Under the pieces are notes generated by a model. That model was given only the letters and a program-made list of their open reading frames with translations, had not been told where the DNA came from and made no database searches. Of a stretch of DNA of 64,000 bases, positions 23,234 to 33,874 are shown piece after piece (position 1 is the first letter of the stretch; every line of letters begins with the position of its first letter). A program made the position numbers and the translations under genes. This DNA comes from Adenophora triphylla var. japonica (Eukaryota; Streptophyta; Magnoliopsida; Asterales; Campanulaceae): the NCBI GenBank assembly GCA_022495995.1, contig JAFEMH010002336.1, positions 186,001-250,000 on the forward strand. Direction: 5' to 3'.

Positions 23234-23422
23234 AAGCAAAAGTTAGAAATTACTCCAAGTTGAAACGCGGTTGAGGTCCAAGCGGTTGAGCTGCAGCATG
23301 CGGTTTTAGTGAAGCGGTTGGCCGCAGTGCGGTTGGACATCCTTGCGGTTTGGTACACACGGTTCAACAGTGGAATTGAAACTATACTCAACAACCAAGT
23401 TAGTTATTAAAAGGAATGGAAT

Positions 23423-24303
23423 TTATTTAAGTTCAAGCATACCCATTTCTCCTCCGAGGAAAGAAAACCTCTTGGAGTCAAGAGCCTTTGTGAGGATGTC
23501 GCAATCGTTGTCTGTCCCCACGTACTCTAAATGGATATTCCTCTTCTCCACATGGTCTTTGAGGAAATGATACTTGATATCAATATGCTTGGTCTTGGAA
23601 TGCATGACAGGTTGTTGGAGACCGAAATTGTTGAAGTGTTGTCACACATGACGGGGCAATTCCCTTCATGGATTCCATAGTCCACCAACCGCCGCTTCAT
23701 CCAAAGGATTTGACAAAGAACAACTACCAGCAGCAATATACTCTCGGCCTCGTGGTTGACACCGAAACCGAAGCTTGCTTCTTGGCTGGCCCAAGCAACT
23801 AGTCTATTTCCAAGGAAATGACAAGTACCACTAGTGCTTTTCCTGTCAATAGTACAAGCCGCATAATCTGCATCCGAATAACCTACAAGATCGAAATTCG
23901 AATCTTTGGAATACCAAAGTCCAAGGTTAGTGGTTCCGTATAAATAGCGGATTATACGCTTGATCGCAATAAGATGTGCTTCTCTAGGATCTCGCTTGAT
24001 AGCGTGCACATACACGTACACTAAACATGATATCGGGCCTACTAGCGCTAAGTAAAGTAATGAGCCGATCATACCTCGATATAAAGTCTGATCAACTTTC
24101 TTACCTTTGAGATCCTTATCTAGCTTATTGCCGGTGGCCATTGGAGTATCATATGCTTTAGCATTTTCTAATCCAAACTTCTTTATTAACTCCTTGGTGT
24201 ATTTGGCTTGGCTGAGGAAAATACCTTCTTCGCATTGCTTGATTTGAAGCCCGAGGAAGAATGTTAATTCTCCCATCATGCTCATCTCAAACTTGCTTTT
24301 CAT
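23423..24303 (-). pseudogene. Copia RNase H domain and RT C-terminal part
   Basis: A 258-codon frame opens with MKSKFEMSMMGELTFFLGLQ, has KYTKELIKKFGLENA, the RNase H core phrase YSDADYAACTIDRKSTSGTC and CHFLGNRLVAWAS, and continues in another frame to 23423. A double frameshift alters the usual RPDIMF.V segment at about 24000-24060. The region holding the second catalytic acid (usually S-AEAEY) is scrambled near 23740-23760. Two arginines replace the usual two glutamines before L-DYGI at about 23690. Confidence 0.85.
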
Positions 24304-25022
24304 TAGCTTCTCAAACGCTTACAAAGTAACTCATTAGTAGAACCAAAAATAATATCATCGACATAAATTTGAACAAGTAAAGTATGCTCATTATATTTGG
24401 CAATAAAAAGAGTTGTATCAATTTTACCGCGTTTAAATCCTTTTTCTAGTAAAAATTTAGAAAGAGTCTCATACCATGCCCTTGGAGCTTGCTTAAGTCC
24501 ATACAAAGCTTTTTGGAGTTTGTAGACATGATTGGGAAATTTGGAGTCTTCAAATCCAGGAGGTTGGGCAACATACACCCGTCTCTTGCGTTCGCCGTTG
24601 AGGAATGCACTCTTTACATCCATTTGATATAACTTGAAACGCTTGAAAGAGGCGTAGGCTAAGAAGATTCCGATAGCTTCCAATCTTGCAACTGGAGCAA
24701 AGGTTTCATCATAATCAATTCCTTCTTCTTGCCTATATCCTTGTGCAACCAACCTTGCTTTATTCCTAGTGATGCTTCCATTCTCATCCATCTTATTCCT
24801 AAATACCCACTTGGTTCCTATCACTCCTTGATCCCGAGGTCTAGGCACCAAAGTCCAGACCTTGCATCTTTCAAACTCGGTTGAGTTCTTCTTGCATAGC
24901 AACGACCCAACTTGAATCTTGGAGTGCTTCATCAAACTTCTTGGGTTCAACTTGAGATAAAAGAGCAGTATGCTCATCATAATTTGATCTCCTTGTTTGA
25001 ACACCGGAAAACAGATCACCAA
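24303..25022 (-). pseudogene. Copia reverse transcriptase
   Basis: A 239-codon open frame with the RVT_2 landmarks in order: [69 protein letters not shown] and the catalytic [10 protein letters not shown]. It copies the element RNA in virus-like particles. It is open through the catalytic box, but the segment after SAFLNG is abnormal (basic instead of the usual acidic residues), and the frame breaks into the RNase H part at about 24303. Confidence 0.9.
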
Positions 25023-25439
25023 TCACATTTGTGAGGGGGTGACCGCCGACTTCACGAACCTCCGGGGTAAGTCCGGGTTGTATCGAGGTTTGTCAAGATC
25101 TTCAATTGGAACATCGTTAGATCCTTCAAATAAGTCATGGAAGGTTAGTTGACGAAGAGGTTCTATAAGCTGGATAGGGGAATTCTCAACTTCATCTTCC
25201 CTTGCGCTGCATCCGGGAGAGGGTTCTTCAGTGCGGTTTGAAAGGTGTGGTTTGAGGGAATGTCGGTTGAGGGTGCCGGATTTTGCGGTTGAGGTTCAAA
25301 GTGCGGTTTGAGATGGTTCACCCGGTTCATTATGCTCAACAAAATCATCAAGAACATTTGGAGCCAAATGTGGCTCAAGGAGAGAATGCTCATCAAAAGT
25401 AACATGGACAGACTCTACTATTTTTAAACTAGTTTTATT

Positions 25440-26030
25440 GAAAACACGAAAAGCTTTAGAATGTTTAGCATACCCAACAAAATACCTTCGTCGGCCTTGG
25501 CTCCGAATTTACCTCTATTTTCTCTTCCGTTGTAGAGGACAAAGCATTTGCAGCCAAAGATCTTCAAGAATGCAATGTTGGGGTTCTTCCTCGCCAAAGC
25601 TCATAGGGAGTCTTATTATAGGTTTTGTTGATGAGGGAGCTGCCTGAGTGAAGCATGCGGTATTGATTGCTTCAAACCCAAAAATACCGAGGTAGCTTCG
25701 CTTCGCATATCATTGTCTTTCCAAATTTCAATCAACGTCCTATTCTTCCTTTCCACAACCCCATTTTGTTGTGGAACACCAATGTGGAAAAATTGTGATC
25801 AATCCCATGGTCATCACAATACCGAGCAACACCGCTGTTCTTGAATTCTGTTCCATTATCTCGATCGAACACTAACGATGTCATCTTCTTTTGAGTTTGG
25901 AGCCGTCTAAAAGTGCGGTGAGAATCTCATAGCAATCATCTTTGGAAATCATCATCTCAACCCACGTATATCTTGAGTAATCATCCACCACCACTAAAGT
26001 ATATCTATTTCCTCCAATGCCGGGCAAAGT
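25440..26030 (-). pseudogene. Copia integrase core, frameshifted
   Basis: Only short frames remain. At 25730-25775 the minus strand encodes PQQNGVVERKNRTLIE, the conserved copia integrase motif with its catalytic Glu. Other integrase-like phrases are split over three frames. Product role: insertion of the cDNA. Confidence 0.75.
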
Positions 26031-26032
26031 GG

Positions 26033-26701
26033 TTACGGTCCAAACAAATCTATGTGAAGCAGCTTGTAAGCATCTTGAAGTTGATGGAGCGGTCTTGCCA
26101 GTGAAAGACGACGCGGATCGCTACCAAGCCGGCATGCACCGCATTTCTCCGGATGGTGGTCAGCCACTTTGGGTAAACCACGAACGAGGTTTTCCCTACC
26201 AATCTTTGCAAGATACTTGAAGTTCAAGTGGCTCAACCTCTTGTGCCATAGCCAACTATTTTCGCTCACATTCTTAGCTACAAAACAGAGATTAGTAATA
26301 CTACATGCAGAATTTAGATCAATAATGTAAATATTACTCTTACGAATTCCAGTGAGTAGGGTGACGCCGGAAATGCTATCTTTGATAAAGCAATTTGATG
26401 ACGTGAAGTTGCAAAGCATTCCTTTGTCGCAAAATTGAGAAATTGAAAGGAGGTTGTGCTTGAGTCCATCGACAAGAGAAACCTTCTCAATAGTTAGGTT
26501 TCCTCTCCTTATCACACCATATCCAACGGTCTTGCCTTTGTTGTTATCACCAAAGGTTACAGATGGACCACTTGCTTCAACGACATCTTCAAGTAATGAT
26601 CTATCTCCAAATATATGTCTTGAGCAAACCACCGTCAAGATACCATTCATTATCCTTGGAGTGACCAAAGCCATGAAGCAGAGGACCCGAAATGTAAACA
26701 T
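26033..26701 (-). pseudogene. Copia protease end and GAG-pre-integrase domain
   Basis: A 222-codon frame includes SLLEDVVEASGPSVTFGDNN, GNLTIEKVSLVDGLKHNLLS and the zinc-binding WLWHKRLSHLNF..CGACRLG of the pre-integrase domain (HHCC). The upstream D-S-G-type context at about 26625-26640 is shifted by an extra base, and the phrase after CGACRLG is scrambled before LLHIDLFGP. Confidence 0.85.
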
Positions 26702-27475
26702 TAAGAACGAGGTCCCCTTTATTCCTTGGGTCCTGAAGTTAGCAACCCTTTACGACCCACACCTGCTTGATGAAGGAGGTTTGCTCTTCCCGGCATTGGA
26801 TGTGAACCGCAAAAGGCATTCTCGCAGCCTTGTGACCTAAACCATCACACACGTAACATTTGTAATAGCTACAAGCTTCATGAGGTTTTACTAACTCCTT
26901 ACTCTTCTTAGGAGTTGCATGCGGTTTTGGACAAGGAAGCGGTTTGGGAGGAGCGGTTCCAGCCTAACATTCCACTCGATACAAAGGGAACAGGCTTTGG
27001 TTTGACCACGTATTTTCCGGGAACGCTATTCCCGCTTTTGAAGGCAGGAGGAGCGGTCGAAGAAGAAGCGCTGGTCAGACCCGGAGTTAGCAGAACCGCC
27101 TTTTCCACTAGAAGCGGTTGGAGCAGGATTTTACCAATTCCATAAGCCATTTCCTCTTCAGTGCTTCCACGTAATTCTTAGGTTTTAACACGTAATTCTT
27201 CCCATATTGCTTTCCTTTAGGGTAGACATAATTTACTTGTCTTCCTTTACCCTTTCCTTTAGCATGCTTCCCTTGGGAATTTCTTTAGTTAGTTCCAAAA
27301 TTTCCTCATCCTTTTCACTCGAGGATGCACACTTCTCCTCTTCCTCGTATCCAAACCCTAGACCATCCTTAGTTCCAGAGGAACTTGGAAGTCCAAGATT
27401 TTATCCTTGGTGGATTGAGACTTGAGCCACGAATCAATAATCTTTTGACGATCGTCGATTTGGGTTACCAAGTCA

Positions 27476-29102
27476 TCATTCCCGAGTTGAAGTGCAAAGA
27501 ACCTTAGTTTCAAGGATGCGGTTTTGATCAAGAAGAGGAGTCATCTGTTTGATTTGGTCCTTAAGATTAGAGATTTCAGACCTCATCACAGCTTTTCTCC
27601 GTCTTGTACATGCATTAAGTTCATCATGAGCTAAGCTTAAGGCTTTCTTAAGATTTGAGAATTGATGGATCACCATTTCAGCCTTCCTTGAACATCTTTT
27701 CATGTTCCATGGGAGAAACCTCTTCCACCACCTTTTTCAAAATTTTCTTTTGAATAGCTTTTGAAGGTGGAGCAGCTTTAGATGAGAAAATGGGACGTGA
27801 ATACGAACAATTTCCTATCTTAACGCTAGGAGTAAGTTTAATATCATCATCCAATTTATAATTTGGAAGTTTTGCAAAAACCTCCTTTTCCTCCATATCA
27901 TGCAACTCAAATGATTCAGTAATCTGAGTCATCGTAAGCGTCTCGCAACTAAGCGTAGGTTAACCTCTTCGGTTTCACCGTCACTTCCATCCTCGTAACT
28001 GCTTTCAATCCAAGTTGCTAATTCCTTGGAATTCTCTTCCTCCTCAAGAACCATTCCCTTACGATGAGAAAATTTCGAAGGAAAAGTTTTCTTTTTCATA
28101 TATTCATATTTAGGCCGTGGACACTCGTATGCAAAGTGGCCGTGTTTCCTACGCTTGTAGCATACCAAGTCACTCTTCTTCTTTGTATCTGTAGCCCTAG
28201 AAAATGTTGCAGGAGGTTTGCCTTTTGAAAATGATTTTGTGAAAGGTTTTGAGGATTTTCTAAATTTTTGAAATCTTTTCACAAACATGGCAAAATCATC
28301 ATCATCCATCTCGATGAGTGATGAGGTTGATATGGAAGGATCGCTGGTTTGATTGGATGTGGATGGTTTCTCTTCATGTTCCACTACGTACATAGAAAGT
28401 GATTTGGTTTTTCCTTCTATCTCTTCAATATGATTTAGTTTAAGTTCATAGACTCTAAGATTGGCATACAAGTTACTTAATGACCAAGTACCCAATACTT
28501 TGGAGTCTTCTAGAGAGGTAGCCTTATTTACCCATCTAGAACCTAAAGCGTATAGGAAAGTCATATTGATTTCCTTATCGGTTAAAGTTTTACCAAGAGA
28601 TCTACAAGCATTAACTACCTCAACATAGCGATCGTAGGTTTGACGCAAGGTTTCGTTGGGTTTTCTGTTGAAGTTGTTGTAGGATCTTTCAACAAACAGA
28701 TAATTTGTTTTCCTTGCACTCATCATCACCTTCGAGGTAGCTCTCTATGGCATCCCACATCTCGCTTTGCGGTTTTGAGGTACATCACTTTCTGTAGAGT
28801 TGATACGGGAGGGTTCCGTAAATGATGAACCTCGCCTTGTCGTCCAAGGCAACTATTCTCTTCTCTTCATCCGACCACTCATCTTTTGGCTTTTTGACCT
28901 CTGGAGTTTCAAAGATTGGTGGTTGCATCGGTATTAGCCTTCATTGGAATTAGAGGGCCATTGATCACGCATTCCACCAAAGCATCTCATCTATGGTTTC
29001 CAAATGAATAAGCATTCGGCACTTCCGTATGTCAAAGTGGTCTTCGTCCAACATTGGAATGTGTGAATAGTTAATGTAGTCATTGTCTTTGAGGTTGCCA
29101 TA
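27476..29102 (-). pseudogene. Copia gag polyprotein, frameshifted
   Basis: The probable ATG at 29102 leads into a gag N-terminus (MLDEDHFDIRKCRMLIHLET, read in a neighbouring frame). 28729-27929 is a 266-codon frame with a UBN2-type capsid region (NETLRQTYDRYVEVVNACR, LGKTLTDKEIN) and a zinc knuckle at about 28165-28120. The knuckle lacks its second cysteine: the motif reads C-Y-K-R..H..C instead of CxxC. 27932-27476 adds a coiled-coil-like tail (LKKALSLAHDELNA, ISNLKDQIKQM). Confidence 0.85.
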
Positions 29103-29158
29103 TCGAATCGGCACACAAGCCGTTAAGCTTGAAAACAAAGTGGTTTTAAAATGTGTTA

Positions 29159-29169
29159 GCTCGATACCA
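29159..29169 (-). other. Copia primer-binding site (initiator-Met tRNA)
   Basis: On the minus strand TGGTATCGAGC lies two bases inside the 5' LTR. The plant initiator-tRNA complement is TGGTATCAGAGC, so it is one base short; the missing base falls at a CAG. Confidence 0.8.
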
Positions 29170-29171
29170 CT

Positions 29172-30653
29172 TGTTGGTCCCAAAGGTGGCAACAAGGGTG
29201 AAAATACAAATAGAGGGGGTGAATAGCCGTTTAAAATTTTTCGCCCTCTTTTAAAGATCGAACCTCTTGCTTACAAAATCCTCTTGCAGCTGATAATAGA
29301 CTCGCAAGTGATAGTGTAAAATGCACAAATGAATAATAGAGTGTAAAGCGGTTTTGAGAGGCGGTTTGTAAAATGCGGTTTTGATGGTGCGGTTTTGGGA
29401 AGAGCAGCTTTACAAACACGTGTGGTTTTGACTTTGTTAACTCCAAACACTATTTCACAATAATGGATAGCTAAATAAAGATCAAACAGAGACAAAGATA
29501 AATAATTAGCAAGCACAAGAAATATAAATGCGTAAAGTAAGAACACGCTATTTGGAGTGGTTCAATCGATAAACGATCTACGTCCACTCCCAAGATGGTT
29601 AGTCTTGGATTTCTAAGAGAGATTTTATATTAAGTATTGTGAGATTACAAAGTACAATAAAATCTTTTCTATGAAGAACAAATCCAAAACTATAACCAAG
29701 CTATCTCAAATGAATAAACTATGTGTTTAGACAAGAGAGGTGTGTGTGAGAAACAAGATCAAGGCTCTTTAGATCTGTGAGATGTAGAGCACAATGATAC
29801 TTGAAAGTGTTAAGGCTTCGATTTCCGGGCTAGGAATATTTCTTGAAGTATGAAGATGAAGATTCAAAGGACTAAGAATTTTCTCGGCGTAGCTTCAACT
29901 TCACATGAACACAAAGCAATTTCTCAATTTTTCAAGCAATCTTCAAATGGTGAAGATTAGGGGTATTTATACCCAAGCATCAAGAAACTAGCCGTTGGAT
30001 ACAAACTTGAAGGACAAGACTTGATGCAATCCTATTCGTCCACAAAGAACCACTTTTGTCCTTTGGTACAAACTCGCCGCAGTAAAGCCGATCGTGCTCC
30101 ACCGCAAGCAATGAGGTTAGGACACTGTCACCTTTTCAAGATCCTTGCAGATCTTTTCCGACATTGAATCACGTGACAAGATATGGTGGTTGACTTTTGA
30201 TATTGCCGACGTGGATTCCAACGGATAAAAAGTTGTTCACTCCAAGTAGCCAATCATTGGATGCGGTTGGTGAGACGCGGTTAGGAATGTGCGGTTTTGC
30301 TACACCAGAGGTTGCAAGGATGCGGTCGCACATGAACCGCACAAAGTGCGGTTCAAGGGCGGTTGCATGCGGTTGGTTCAAGAAGCAAGTTCAAGACTTG
30401 AACTGCACTTGCGGTTTGCATGTGCGGTTCATGGTGCGGTTTTGAATACTTCAGGAACTACAACCTTGCTTCCAATGAAACTTGTGCCAGTCTTCAAGCC
30501 TAAGATTAACCTATTCTATAAAATGGACTTAGTTAAAAAATTGAAGTCTAAGCTTCATTACATAGGGTCCTAAAGTCCTTAAAATAGACAGGAGGTTATG
30601 GTATCAATCAAATCAAATACAAAATAGGAGGGTTAAAACATGCATACCCAACA
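29172..30653 (-). repeat. Copia 5' LTR (right copy)
   Basis: 1482 bp, same ends as the left LTR. Most differences are clustered small replacements at places where the left copy reads CAG or CTG (for example CTGACATTG versus CCGACATTG, and TGCAGAAAG versus TGCGTAAAG). Confidence 0.9.
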
Positions 30654-30751
30654 AGGTACGTTTTTATTTAATTATTCGAGAATTATAATGTATATTACAT
30701 ATATTGTATGACTATCTTCTATTTATATGTCTGATTCTTTCACACAAGCAG

Positions 30752-31264
30752 GAAAGATAAATATAATAATGCTTTTGAGAAATCTTGATCAAGCTGCTGA
30801 ATTGTGTAACGACACCAGAATGATTGTCACTCAATTAGGTAAATACAGTAATTTTTTATTTTTATATACATATAATTTAATACTTAATTTTGTTACATAT
30901 ATGTAGGTAAGTACGTAGTCGAAGCCAAGATGCTTTCGGGAAAAAATGCTGGCATGAAGGTGCTTATTCCTAGAATGATAATGTCTCCGTCAGATTTGAC
31001 AAAATTTCCGGTAAGATTCCAAAGAAGGCAATTTTCACTTGCCGTTTCTTTTGATATGACAATCAACAAGAGTCAGGGACAATCTCTTTCCCATGTAGGA
31101 CTATATCTTTCCTGGCAACTTTGTTTTCGATCACGGATAACTTTATGTAGCATTTTCCAGAGTAACCAGCAAGAGAGGACTTAAAGTTATTATTTGTGAT
31201 TCAGATGCTCAAACATATGACAAGACGCTGAATGTAGTCTTCAAGGAAGTTTTCGACAGACTCT
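30752..31264 (+). pseudogene. Decayed Helitron helicase, C-terminal part
   Basis: Two exon pieces. 30752-30838 encodes IMLLRNLDQAAELCNDTRMI and 30907-31264 encodes AKMLSGKNAGMKVLIPRM, FQRRQFSLAVSFDMTINKSQ and, after frame breaks, the final DSDAQTYDKTLNVVFKEVF. These are the end of the Pif1-like helicase of Helitrons (domain 2 with INKSQGQ). The GTAAAT donor and TGTAG acceptor fit an intron of about 68 bases. Together with 14860-16550 it shows that the central Rep/helicase section is deleted. Confidence 0.8.
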
Positions 31265-31686
31265 GAGAATTTATGTCGTACAATTTGTGGTTAAACAAAA
31301 GTATTGCAATTTCTTATTATATTCTTTGTTTTTATTTTGTTTTTCTTTAAGTTTATAGGAGATGGAAGAGATTATGTTGACACTTAAGCACACAATATTA
31401 AACTCACGCTATTGTAACTATATCTCTTCATCTTCTAAAGTTGTAACACTAAAATCTTAATAATGTTTTTTGGTTAGGCAGGGACCTAACCTCCCGTGAT
31501 TTTGTGCCGGCGAGATAGTTGTCTCAAGGGCTTTCCACGTTACATCATGTGTCAACATTTTTTTTCTGTATTAATTATACTCCTAATATCCGCTACATTG
31601 ATTATCAATTTCGATTTATATTGTTACTTAAAAATCAATTAAAACACATAAATAATTATTTACTTAATCAAAAAAAAATTATTTTT

Positions 31687-31714
31687 CGTCGGGTACCGAC
31701 GGATTACTGACTAG
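31687..31714 (+). mobile_element. Helitron 3' terminus of the decayed element
   Basis: A perfect hairpin CGTCGG-GTA-CCGACG (31687-31701) is followed by GATTACTGACTAG and T. This is a textbook Helitron 3' end, about 450 bases after the helicase stop and in the right orientation. Confidence 0.8.
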
Positions 31715-31715
31715 T

Positions 31716-32410
31716 TTTTTTAAAGGGATAAATTATTTTTTATTGAAAGGGGGAAAAAGTTAATGCATTTTTTCCTTCACACACAAAAAGGACAAATTTT
31801 AATAAATTACACTAATATACCTAAAATTTAAAATATCTGCACTAATAAAATGCAAAAGTTTAAAATCAAAGGAGGGGGGGGGGGCACTTGCCTCCTTTAT
31901 GTTAGGAGTAGGCCCACCCCTGATTGTTTATATTATATTATATTAAATTAATTCATTTCTTATTTAAAAGACGATAATTATTTTAGGATTGGACTGAAAT
32001 GAAAAATATACCTTTATTAGGGAATACATTTATTAGGGAATATATTTTGTTCTAGTTTATAAAATAAACTAATTAAACACGTTTCTTCTAAAAGGTTTAG
32101 AAGCAAAATCATGAATTAAAATTGAATAATCAATTTTATCAACTATTTTCTTCTCAATCAATATAATAGCTAGCCCATTTAATCTTTCTTTAGACATCGT
32201 GTTTCTAAGATAATTCTTTATCAGTTTCAACTTCGGAAACCTTATTCACCCAGACACAACAGTAACCGTTATTAAGGTTAGGTTTTTGTTCTTTTTTAAG
32301 TTAAAGTCGATTTCCTAATTACGATATTTTCTTTTCCAACTTGATTTCAGAACTATTTTGATTGTGGATTAACAACTAATTTAATAGAAGTAAACATATT
32401 GTTATAGATT
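31716..32410. other. AT-rich intergenic DNA
   Basis: No gene. A G tract (about 13 G near 31872-31884), the ACTTGCCTCC..GGCCCACCCCTG block at 31887-31922 and AT-rich DNA are present; the G-rich block resembles the end of a GGCGGAGCC-type MITE. Confidence 0.4.
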
Positions 32411-32412
32411 AA

Positions 32413-32643
32413 AGCTCCGTTTGTTTCGACGTAAAACATTTTTCGAAAAACGTTTTTCGAAAAATGTTTTCCTGTAAAATGTTTTACGGAGGTAGGGCGT
32501 AAAATGTTTTACGGAGGAAGTGTGTAAAATATTTTCGGCTGTTTGGTAAGGAAAATGTTTTTCGGAAGGGCGTAAAATGTTTTTATTATTATTATTATTA
32601 TTATTATTTTTTTATTATTTTATTATTTATATTTATATTTATA

Positions 32644-32707
<64 letters not shown>

Positions 32708-32871
32708 TTTTTATTTTTTATTTTTTTAATTATTATTATTTAATTATTATTATTTTTATTATTATTATTATATTATTATTATTATTATTATTTTTATTTT
32801 TATTTTATTTTATTTTTATTATTATTATTATTTTTTTATTTATTATTATTTTTTATTTATTTATTTATTTA

Positions 32872-32902
<31 letters not shown>

Positions 32903-33348
32903 TTATCATTATTATTATTATTTTATTTTTTATTTTTTATTTTTATTTTTTTATTATAATTTTTATTTTTTATTTTTATTTTTATTATAATTATTTTTTT
33001 TTATTATTATTATTTTTTAATAATTATTATTATTATTATTATTATTATTAGAATGAGAAAAGAGAATGTTGTACCTTGTGAAATATGAGTTGTACATGAA
33101 GGGCGCCATTTTTCGAAAAATGTTTTACCTAGTACAAGGTCAATAAGTCGTTTTACTTAGGAAGGGCGTAAAATATTTTTCGGAAAACGTTTTCTCTATT
33201 TTCCGAAAACAACCAAACAGCGGAAAACGAGTTATTTTACGGAAAATATTTTTCGGAGGCTCAACCAAACAACGAAAAATGAGTTATTTTACGAAAAATG
33301 AGTTATTTTACGAAAAATGAGTTATTTTACGGTGAAATAAACGAAGCC
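32413..33348. mobile_element. PIF/Harbinger-like non-autonomous element
   Basis: TAA is duplicated at 32410-32412 and 33349-33351. Ends are AGCTCCGTTTGTTTCGACGT and, inverted, GGCTTCGTTTATTTCACCGT. Both subterminal regions consist of AAAACATTTTTCGAAAAA / TTTTACGGAAAATGTTTT-type repeats in opposite orientation. The core is an (ATT)n tract. No transposase. Confidence 0.6.
32581..33050. repeat. (ATT)n / T-rich low-complexity tract
   Basis: About 470 bases consisting almost only of TTA/ATT with T4-T7 interruptions. Confidence 0.9.
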
Positions 33349-33351
33349 TAA

Positions 33352-33874
33352 GATTAGAGAGAAGAAAACTTGGGCCAATTTGATAAGATTGATTGGCCTA
33401 TCATTAATTAATGAATTTGATAAGAATTTTAGGGTCCCCAAAATTACTAATTTTTTGAGAGTCTTACACAGCTTTTTGTTTAAACTGTTGGCCCGACCTG
33501 ATCTTTATCTTGATCTTGCCGAAAACAACGACTATTGTAGGCATATCACATTAGCCGGATTGGATGACAACGTGAAATACTGAATAAATTGCTTGAATAA
33601 ATTTTCCATAATAATAGTTATTGTTTTAATTATAGTCCACATGTCTCAAATTACTAATCTTCATCACCATTCATTTTCTATACGTAAATTTACTCAACTT
33701 AACCATCAGGCTTTTGTCCGGTTCAGAGCTCATGGCTTCCAACCTGAAAATTATGGGTTCGATCCCTCTCAGAAATTAGAGGAAAGACTTTTACTTCTTA
33801 GGATTTCCTAGGCACTTTTGTAAGTGTGTGTGAAAAAAAAATAAAAATAAATAAATTTACTCAACTTACCCATA
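33352..33874. other. Intergenic spacer
   Basis: Short ORFs only, none with a recognisable motif. GGGTTCGATCCC near 33759 resembles a Pol III B box but no tRNA fold was found. Confidence 0.4.

Larger units (their letters stand above)
16556..30653 (-). mobile_element. Complete Ty1/copia retrotransposon, SIRE/Maximus-like, 14.1 kb
   Basis: Two direct LTRs (16556-18043 and 29172-30653), each with TGTTGG..CCAACA ends, enclose gag, integrase, RT and RNase H in copia order on the minus strand. A 5-base duplication, AGGTA, flanks it (16551-16555 and 30654-30658). A primer site matching the initiator-Met tRNA and a purine tract sit in the expected places. The RNase H-side phrase FEMSMMGELTFFLGLQIKQ and the large size with an extra region after pol point to the SIRE/Maximus lineage. 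All reading frames are interrupted. It is inserted in a Helitron remnant. GCGGTT is massively over-represented on the plus strand (see findings). Confidence 0.92.

Noticed and set aside
33700..33810. GGGTTCGATCCC resembling a tRNA or SINE B box
   Set aside because: No convincing A box at the right distance, no acceptor stem, no poly(A) or TSD. A worn SINE is possible but not supported.
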